A stretch of DNA of 19,094 bases from Gammaproteobacteria bacterium (GTDB taxonomy: Bacteria; Pseudomonadota; Gammaproteobacteria; Pseudomonadales; Halomonadaceae). The stretch spans positions 1-19,094 of the forward strand of contig JAMCZP010000192.1 in NCBI GenBank assembly GCA_023485185.1, in the 5' to 3' direction. The translations under genes were made by a program, and so were the position numbers. The notes beneath the pieces are model-generated. The model was given only the letters and a program-made list of their open reading frames with translations, had not been told where the DNA came from and did no database searches. Below are positions 14,903 to 19,094 of the stretch, in pieces (positions within the stretch are counted from its first letter, which is position 1; every line of letters begins with the position of its first letter).

Positions 14903-15853
14903 CTAGCCCACAGACGTCGACGACGAGAGCGACTCCCACACTTCAATGGCAGCGGCTAAATCTTCAAGCGAAGCGCCCACTGACTTGAATAGCGTGATGG
15001 CGTCTGGAGCAGAGCGCCCTGGCTTAGCGCCGGTTAATACTTCGGCCAGCTCCGCCTTGATATAATCAAACTGAAACTCACCTTCATTGATGGCTTGAAG
15101 AATGTCGCCCGCCTCACCTTTGGCACCGGCGTAGGTGTCCACAAACACCTCCGAGCGACGCAGACACAGCCCATCGGTTTCGCGCATTTGCGGTCGAAAC
15201 GCACCGATCAAATCCAGGTGCGTCCCAGGTGTCAGCCATTCGCCTTTGATAATCGGCTGGTTAGAGAGCGTCACGCAGCTAATGATGTCCGCTTCTGCTA
15301 CCGCATCCGCTAACGCTTCCACTACATGGGTCTCGAAGCGATCAGCGTACTCATCAGCAATCGATGCCGCCTTCTCGGGATTACGCCCCCAAATGAGTAC
15401 ACGTTTGATGGGGCGTACGCTGGCGTGGGCCTCAATCACCATGGGCGCTAGCTTGCCCGTGCCCACGACCAGCAGTGTTGCTGCCGACTCATTCGACAAT
15501 GCTTGGGCGGCAAGTGCTGAAGCGGCCGCCGTGCGGCGGCGGGTTAACTCGCTGCCGTCGATACACGCCAGCGGCTGACCGTACTTACCCTCGCTGAGCA
15601 GGTAAAGTCCCGAGATTGCCGGGATACCGTGGTCAGCATTTTGCGGAAACACGTTCACCATTTTGACGCCGATATAGCCTGCGGCTTCCCAAGCGGGCAT
15701 CAGCAGCATCGTGGCTTCGCCATCGGGTCGGTGCATCGCGTGGTGATGGCGCGGCGGAGACTCCACGCCATTCACAAAAGTAGCGTGTAGCCGTTTAACC
15801 AAGCCATCCCAGCTAAGCGTTTGAGTAACTTCTTCGGCAGAAACAACCCGCAT
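14903..15853 (-). CDS. Ornithine cyclodeaminase/mu-crystallin family protein
   Basis: A 316-residue NAD(P)-dependent enzyme of the OCD/mu-crystallin family. It has the substrate-binding Lys64 in GVKMVNVFP, the Arg-rich stretch TRRRTAAASALAA (104-116), and a Rossmann motif VVGTGKLAP (129-137) followed by WGRNPEKA. The catalytic region reads HLDLIGAFRPQMRETD (about 212-227). That fits the ketimine reductase, alanine dehydrogenase and pyrroline-2-carboxylate reductase branch (G.F.P.MRE) better than true ornithine cyclodeaminase, which as I recall has GGDCPGKTEL there. The start at 15853 has GGAGG 6 nt upstream and follows the RidA stop by one base. Its likely role is reduction of a cyclic or linear imine made in this pathway. 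The reaction direction and substrate are inferred. Confidence 0.87.
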   Translation of the reverse strand: MRVVSAEEVTQTLSWDGLVKRLHATFVNGVESPPRHHHAMHRPDGEATMLLMPAWEAAGYIGVKMVNVFPQNADHGIPAISGLYLLSEGKYGQPLACIDGSELTRRRTAAASALAAQALSNESAATLLVVGTGKLAPMVIEAHASVRPIKRVLIWGRNPEKAASIADEYADRFETHVVEALADAVAEADIISCVTLSNQPIIKGEWLTPGTHLDLIGAFRPQMRETDGLCLRRSEVFVDTYAGAKGEAGDILQAINEGEFQFDYIKAELAEVLTGAKPGRSAPDAITLFKSVGASLEDLAAAIEVWESLSSSTSVG

Positions 15854-15854
15854 A

Positions 15855-16211
15855 TCAGGCCTCCGGAAGCGCCGCAACAACCATGATTTCAACTTTCCAC
15901 TCAGGCTTGGCGAGCTGGGCTTCAAGCGCTGCACGTACTGGCGGACGACCCGGCACTACCCAGGCATCCCACGCGGCGTTCATTTGGTCAAATTCCGCCA
16001 TGCTGGTGACCCAGATTTGCGCTGAAATCAGATGCTCTTTTGAAGTGCCGGCTTGGGCTAGCAGTTGATCAATGCGCGCCAGCACTTGCTCGGTTTGACC
16101 GCGCATATCCGCCGTGGCATCAGGGGGTACCTGACCGGCCAGATAAACAGTGCCGTTATGAATAGCGACTTGGCTCATACGTGCATTGCTGTCTTGGTAA
16201 GTAACGCTCAT
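15855..16211 (-). CDS. RidA family (YjgF/YER057c/UK114) protein
   Basis: A 118-residue RidA-superfamily protein. Members form trimers and hydrolyse reactive enamines and imines released by PLP enzymes and amino-acid oxidases to keto acids and ammonia. The family elements are NGTVYLAGQVP (19-29), the TEQVLARIDQLLAQAG helix, and the C-terminal RPPVRAALEA, where Arg93 matches the catalytic arginine (Arg105 in E. coli RidA). Glu108 in KVEI matches the conserved active-site glutamate. Deaminase activity is therefore plausible. An AAAGGA ribosome-binding site lies 8 nt upstream. As first gene of the leftward operon, directly before an imine-reductase-like enzyme, it implies that an enamine or imine is a pathway intermediate. 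Confidence 0.92.
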   Translation of the reverse strand: MSVTYQDSNARMSQVAIHNGTVYLAGQVPPDATADMRGQTEQVLARIDQLLAQAGTSKEHLISAQIWVTSMAEFDQMNAAWDAWVVPGRPPVRAALEAQLAKPEWKVEIMVVAALPEA

Positions 16212-16266
16212 GTTGGCTTTCCTTTAAATAGATAGTCAAAGACTAAAGCGCTTACGGGAAAATTAC

Positions 16267-16294
16267 TTGCCCGAAGCTGAGGTAGGTTTGCCCG
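16267..16294. promoter_or_regulatory. TTGCCCG direct repeats 21 bp apart, candidate AraC-type operator
   Basis: TTGCCCG at 16267-16273 and at 16288-16294 are in the same orientation with a 21-bp period. This is the spacing at which the two half-sites of AraC-family regulators (such as araI1-araI2) are arranged. They lie about 55-85 nt upstream of the ridA start, in the gap after the AraC-type gene. A weak -10-like TTTAGT lies between them and ridA. Confidence 0.45.
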
Positions 16295-16359
16295 CAAGTC
16301 ATGCAGGTAAGGAAATTTTAGCATTAACGGTTCGGCGAGGGGCTGGCTCAGATGAGTAT

Positions 16360-17127
16360 CTAACGATCTGAAGAAGGGGAAATCTCAAAATAACGCCGGT
16401 AGGCGCGAGAAAAGCTGCCCTGGTCGCGAAAACCGACCAGCATGGCGATGTGCCCCAGACTGAGTGTACTGTGACGCACCAAGGTCCGCGCATGCTCTAA
16501 ACGCCTGCGCTGTACATACGCCAGCGGCGTCACGCCAGTCAGTTCGCGAAAGCAGGAGTGAAAGTGGCCTGGGCTCAAGGCACACAGGGAGGCCATCTGT
16601 TCTACCCGCACCTCATCAGCCAAATGTTGATCCAGCCAGGCGTCTAAACGGGCAAGATCCAGGCGTTCACTAATACAGTGCTGACCTAGTTGCCCCGCAG
16701 CAGCGGGGGTAGCATCCTGCAAGTACATATACAGCGCACGAAGCAGCAGAATCGCGATTTCATTCTGCAGCGCCGGGCACTGTTCAAGCTGATGCGCCAA
16801 GGCGTGAGTGAGTTGGTTTAACGCTGGTGGCACACTAAAAAAGCGCGGCTTATCAAAGAGGCGCTCAATCTCGCTGCCCTTCTCTAGTGTAGCTAGATGA
16901 GCGACAGGAATATCCAACACTAAGGTACGGTTACTACCGTCCCCCTGGAACTCGTGATGACGCGAGGAAGGAATCAGACAGCCACGACGGGCAGTCACCC
17001 TTTCCCCTTGTCCCTCCATCGAAAGCTCCGTAACACCACAGGTGGCCAGAATAAGCTGATGGAAATCGTGGGTATGGGCCACCTGCTCTTGGGCTAAATT
17101 GCGACTATGCAGCTCAAAAAGGGCCAT
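16360..17127 (-). CDS. AraC-family transcriptional regulator
   Basis: A 255-residue regulator with an N-terminal cupin-like sensing domain (HTHDFHQLILATCGVTEL, about residues 18-35) and a C-terminal AraC DNA-binding domain with two helix-turn-helix units. The first is around EQMASLCALSPGHFHSCFRE and the second around GHIAMLVGFRDQGSFSRAYRR, followed by the final F. The start is uncertain. An ATG at 17127 is used here; the frame continues upstream to a TTG at 17235, which would add 36 residues, and neither has a good ribosome-binding site. It lies just upstream of and in line with the ridA operon and is probably its activator, acting at the TTGCCCG repeats. It is divergent from the glycosyltransferase. 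Confidence 0.88.
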   Translation of the reverse strand: MALFELHSRNLAQEQVAHTHDFHQLILATCGVTELSMEGQGERVTARRGCLIPSSRHHEFQGDGSNRTLVLDIPVAHLATLEKGSEIERLFDKPRFFSVPPALNQLTHALAHQLEQCPALQNEIAILLLRALYMYLQDATPAAAGQLGQHCISERLDLARLDAWLDQHLADEVRVEQMASLCALSPGHFHSCFRELTGVTPLAYVQRRRLEHARTLVRHSTLSLGHIAMLVGFRDQGSFSRAYRRYFEISPSSDR

Positions 17128-17304
17128 GGTGGGATACCGTCTTTCGTCGAATACTGTTCCAGCACTATAAAACGGCAACGCTTGAAAAAGCGAGTGAGCA
17201 GCCAACTGTGGGTTAACGTTATGCCAAATGGTCAACTTCCTGTCATTTACCAGTCATAAACTCGGGGTAGCGTGGCAACAAGCTGCCAAAAGAGTCTAAA
17301 CTAC

Positions 17305-18654
17305 ATGCCACAGCGCCGACTCCCTCCTCTCAGCGATTCAGAACTCGCGGCTCTCACTCAATTAGCTAACGGCAATGCCCTGACCCAGCAGCGCCAGGCA
17401 GAGCGCAATGCCCGGCTGGCATCGGCTTTAACGTTTTTCCACCCAACGTCACCAACATCCGAGACATCAAAGGCAGGTCTCAAAATACTGATGATCTCCG
17501 ATGTCTACTTTCCCCGCGTTAATGGCGTCTCCACCTCCATCGCCAGCTTTCGTGCTGCCCTTGAGCGTTTGGGCCACTCGGTCACGCTGATCTGTCCTGA
17601 CTACCCCGTAGGCCAAGTGGATGAGCCAGGCGTGCTGCGCATACCCTCCCGCCAAGTACCCGGCGACCCTGAAGACCGCATGATGCGCTATCGGGATCTC
17701 CTCGCCCTGGCGACGCAGTTGGCTGATGAAGCCTTTGACCTTATTCATGTTCACACGCCCTTTACGGCGCACTATGCCGGTGTGGCGCTGGGGCGTCGGC
17801 TTGGGCTGCCGGTGGTGGCGACCTATCACACGCTTTTTGAGGAGTATATTCATCACTATATACGCTGGCTTCCACGGCGCTGGCTGCGCCTTGCTGCACG
17901 TAGGCTTTCAGTGCACCAGTGTCAGCAGCTCGACGCCTTAGTGGCGCCTTCACGGGCAATGCAGCAAGCGCTCACCCACTACGGCGTGACCACGCCCATC
18001 ACTGTCATTGCCACGGGGCTAGCGCTGGAATCATTCTGCCAACCTCAAGATGACAGCGAATTTCGCGCTCACTACCACCTACCTAAAGAAGCGCGACTTC
18101 TGCTCTACGTAGGCCGCGCCGCCTTTGAGAAGAACATCGATTTTCTTATCGATATTCTGCCTCAGGTCTTAGCCGAACACCCTACTACCCGTTTGATCAT
18201 TACCGGCGAAGGCCCTGCCATTGAATCGCTTGTACGACGCGCCCAGGAAGTTGGCGTTGCGGACGCCGTGCTGTTTCTCGGCTACCTCGACCGCCACGGC
18301 CCACTGCAAGCCGCCTACCGCGCCGCCGACGTTTTTGTATTTGCATCCCGCACGGAAACCCAGGGGCTGGTACTGCTGGAAGCGATGGCCCTGGGCACAC
18401 CGGTGGTTTCCACCGCAAAGATGGGTACGCAGGATGTTTTGAAAGAGGGAGAAGGCTGCCTAATCGCCGAGGATAACCATGACGACTTCGCCACCAAGGT
18501 TAACCGCCTGTTAAGCGATGAACCCCAGCGCCAACAGCTCGCCGAACGCGCCCAAACCTACGCCGCGAGTTGGCATGAAGAAGCCAAAAGTGCCGAGCTG
18601 GTTAGCCTTTATCGACAGCTTGCGGCTGAGCGTTTGGAGAAGACGGTGAAGTAA
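17305..18654 (+). CDS. Glycosyltransferase family 4 (GT-B), group 1
   Basis: A 449-residue retaining GT-B glycosyltransferase. The N-terminal domain begins after an unrelated stretch of about 60 residues with ILMISDVYFPRVNGVSTSIASF, the acceptor-side start typical of mannosyl- and glucosyl-lipid transferases. The C-terminal nucleotide-sugar domain has GRAAFEKNIDFL (about 270), then ADVFVFASRTETQGLVLLEAMALGTPVV, with the GT4 EX7E pair Glu351 and Glu359. Similar proteins transfer glucose to diacylglycerol or mannose to lipid or phosphatidylinositol acceptors; the donor is not predictable here. No membrane helix is evident, so it is a peripheral cytoplasmic protein. A GTG at 17272 with GGGG upstream is an alternative start. 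It is not obviously linked to the catabolic genes. Confidence 0.88.
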   Translation: MPQRRLPPLSDSELAALTQLANGNALTQQRQAERNARLASALTFFHPTSPTSETSKAGLKILMISDVYFPRVNGVSTSIASFRAALERLGHSVTLICPDYPVGQVDEPGVLRIPSRQVPGDPEDRMMRYRDLLALATQLADEAFDLIHVHTPFTAHYAGVALGRRLGLPVVATYHTLFEEYIHHYIRWLPRRWLRLAARRLSVHQCQQLDALVAPSRAMQQALTHYGVTTPITVIATGLALESFCQPQDDSEFRAHYHLPKEARLLLYVGRAAFEKNIDFLIDILPQVLAEHPTTRLIITGEGPAIESLVRRAQEVGVADAVLFLGYLDRHGPLQAAYRAADVFVFASRTETQGLVLLEAMALGTPVVSTAKMGTQDVLKEGEGCLIAEDNHDDFATKVNRLLSDEPQRQQLAERAQTYAASWHEEAKSAELVSLYRQLAAERLEKTVK

Positions 18655-18667
18655 GCCTCAAAATCTC

Positions 18668-18687
18668 TGTTGACACTTTGTGGACAC
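18668..18687 (+). repeat. 20-bp direct repeat, copy 1 (TGTGGACAC type)
   Basis: TGTTGACACTTTGTGGACAC matches 18911-18930 at 17 of 20 positions in the same orientation. The pair flanks the tRNA-derived sequence at 18762-18842. Such repeats beside a tRNA 3' end recall the arm-type binding sites of tyrosine integrases. No integrase gene is in the window. Confidence 0.6.
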
Positions 18688-18728
18688 ATTCAGGCATTTA
18701 GGGAGGGAAAAACACAAATCGCAGGCAT

Positions 18729-18750
18729 AAAAAAAGGCACCTAAGTGCCT
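18729..18750 (-). terminator. Intrinsic terminator downstream of the tRNA-Leu-like sequence
   Basis: On the minus strand AGGCAC-TTAG-GTGCCT is followed by a run of seven T. It starts about 12 nt after the CCA end of the tRNA-like sequence and faces the right way to terminate it, which suggests the native 3' flank of the tRNA gene is preserved. Confidence 0.8.
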
Positions 18751-18761
18751 GATTTTAAATA

Positions 18762-18842
18762 TGGTGCCGGTAGCCAGACTCGAACTGGCACACCCGTAAA
18801 GGCGGCGGATTTTGAAGCCTTGGCGCACCTGCTCACTACGGC
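18762..18842 (-). pseudogene. tRNA-Leu(CAA)-derived sequence with degenerate 5' half (possible att site)
   Basis: The 3' part (18762-18816) is a good tRNA-Leu: anticodon loop TTCAAAA (anticodon CAA at 18812-18814), a class II variable arm of the CCGCCTTTACGGG type, T-arm GCCAG-TTCGAGT-CTGGC, 3' acceptor strand TACCGGC, discriminator A and encoded CCA. The 5' part is abnormal. The 5' acceptor strand reads GCCGTAG instead of GCCGGTA, the D-arm is short and lacks the usual GG loop, and the strand that should pair with TCCGCC is absent. The molecule cannot form a normal anticodon stem. An intact 3' half joined to foreign sequence is what integration of an element into a tRNA gene leaves at its distal end. 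It could also be a simply decayed tRNA. Confidence 0.6.
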
Positions 18843-18860
18843 ACACTGCATTGATTTTAA

Positions 18861-18891
18861 AGAATTTTCACCACGAAAAATGCTCGTTTCA
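18861..18891. repeat. 31-bp inverted repeat, left arm
   Basis: This is the exact reverse complement of 19064-19094, the last bases of the window, with 31 of 31 matching. The match stops on the inner side at 18892/19063, while the outer side cannot be seen because the window ends. Confidence 0.85.
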
Positions 18892-18910
18892 GCTCGCTAT
18901 AGCTAAGTTT

Positions 18911-18930
18911 TGTTGTCACGATGTGGACAC
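18911..18930 (+). repeat. 20-bp direct repeat, copy 2 (TGTGGACAC type)
   Basis: TGTTGTCACGATGTGGACAC is the partner of 18668-18687 with three mismatches. It lies between the tRNA-like sequence and the small secreted-protein gene. Confidence 0.6.
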
Positions 18931-18987
18931 TTAGGGGCAATTTTTTGTTAGGATTAAAAGCCTACGTTAAATTAGGCGCTTGGATTG

Positions 18988-19094
18988 ATGAAAAAAACCG
19001 CTTTGCTTGTCCTCCTGGTGCTATCACCGTTTACGGCCAAGGCAGATATCTACAAGTGTGTGGTGAAACGAGCATTTTTCGTGGTGAAAATTCT
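18988..19094 (+). CDS. Small secreted protein, 5' end (DUF4124-like), disrupted
   Basis: An ATG at 18988 opens a signal peptide (MKKTALLVLLVLSPFTAKA) followed by DIYKCV, the usual mature start of DUF4124-domain proteins. After the next valine codon the sequence enters the 31-bp inverted repeat (19064 on) and no longer looks like the domain, although the frame stays open to the window edge. Either the gene is interrupted there by a rearrangement or the sequence end is an assembly artefact. GGA lies 4 nt upstream as a weak ribosome-binding site. Confidence 0.5.
   Translation, partial: MKKTALLVLLVLSPFTAKADIYKCVVKRAFFVVKI
19064..19094. repeat. 31-bp inverted repeat, right arm
   Basis: This is the perfect reverse complement of 18861-18891 and runs exactly to the last base of the window. 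It replaces the expected continuation of the small secreted-protein gene. Confidence 0.85.

Noticed and set aside
14824..14946. N-terminal extension of the second amidohydrolase
   Set aside because: Arg-rich and unlike the family. It overlaps the end of the OCD-family gene and includes the intercistronic hairpin.
18762..18842. tRNA-Sec (TTCAAA resembles a UCA anticodon loop)
   Set aside because: The variable arm, T-arm and acceptor 3' strand match tRNA-Leu(CAA), and no Sec-type acceptor or D-stem forms.
18946..18977. Integron attC-like site (GTTAGG and GCCTA...TAGGC)
   Set aside because: The GTTRRRY core is not matched, the stem is only 5 bp and there is no cassette structure.
1..19094. CRISPR array, insertion sequence with transposase, rRNA or riboswitch
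   Set aside because: No regularly spaced repeats, transposase motifs or rRNA or riboswitch signatures were seen on either strand.

Overview
The window looks like chromosomal DNA of a halophilic gammaproteobacterium, most likely Halomonas or a close relative. This is inferred from the protein style, the moderately high GC of the central genes and a long structured intergenic repeat; no marker gene proves it. Layout from left to right: (1) 1-1900, a more AT-rich accessory patch. It holds the first codons of an unidentified minus-strand gene, a RhuM-family gene sitting between two copies of that gene's leader, and a toxin-antitoxin remnant in which the antitoxin is intact but only the last codons of the toxin survive. 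(2) 1903-11532, a metabolic locus. A FadR-type GntR regulator and an acetylpolyamine-amidohydrolase-like enzyme read leftward. A dipeptide/opine-type ABC importer reads rightward (binding protein, two permeases, one fused double ATPase), followed by an FAD-linked 2-hydroxyacid dehydrogenase and a HisC-like aminotransferase. (3) 11557-11708, a 152-nt intergenic element that folds into nested hairpins between convergent operons. (4) 11739-17127, a leftward run: AraC-type regulator, RidA-family deaminase, ornithine cyclodeaminase/mu-crystallin-family enzyme, two more histone-deacetylase-superfamily amidohydrolases and a branched-chain-type aminotransferase. Several junctions are ATGA overlaps. 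(5) 17305-18654, a GT4 glycosyltransferase. (6) 18660-19094, a tRNA-Leu(CAA)-derived sequence with an intact 3' half, a degenerate 5' half and its own terminator. It is flanked by two 20-bp direct repeats, then comes the start of a small secreted protein gene cut off by a 31-bp inverted repeat at the window edge.

The central story is a candidate catabolic locus for acylated amines or amino acids. Three zinc amidohydrolases of the HDAC fold, an oligopeptide-class importer, two aminotransferases, an imine/enamine-handling RidA, a ketimine-reductase-like enzyme and a hydroxyacid dehydrogenase lie within 15 kb. A logical flow would be import, N-deacylation, transamination or oxidation to an imine or keto acid, RidA-assisted hydrolysis or OCD-family reduction, and final oxidation. 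The substrate cannot be read from sequence. Two regulatory signals support two arms: paired TGTCGAC boxes 21 bp apart between the GntR gene and the importer, and TTGCCCG direct repeats 21 bp apart upstream of ridA, the spacing typical of AraC-family operators.

Start codons were chosen by ribosome-binding sites and family alignment and often lie inside the longest open frame. No alignment, structure or database search was run.
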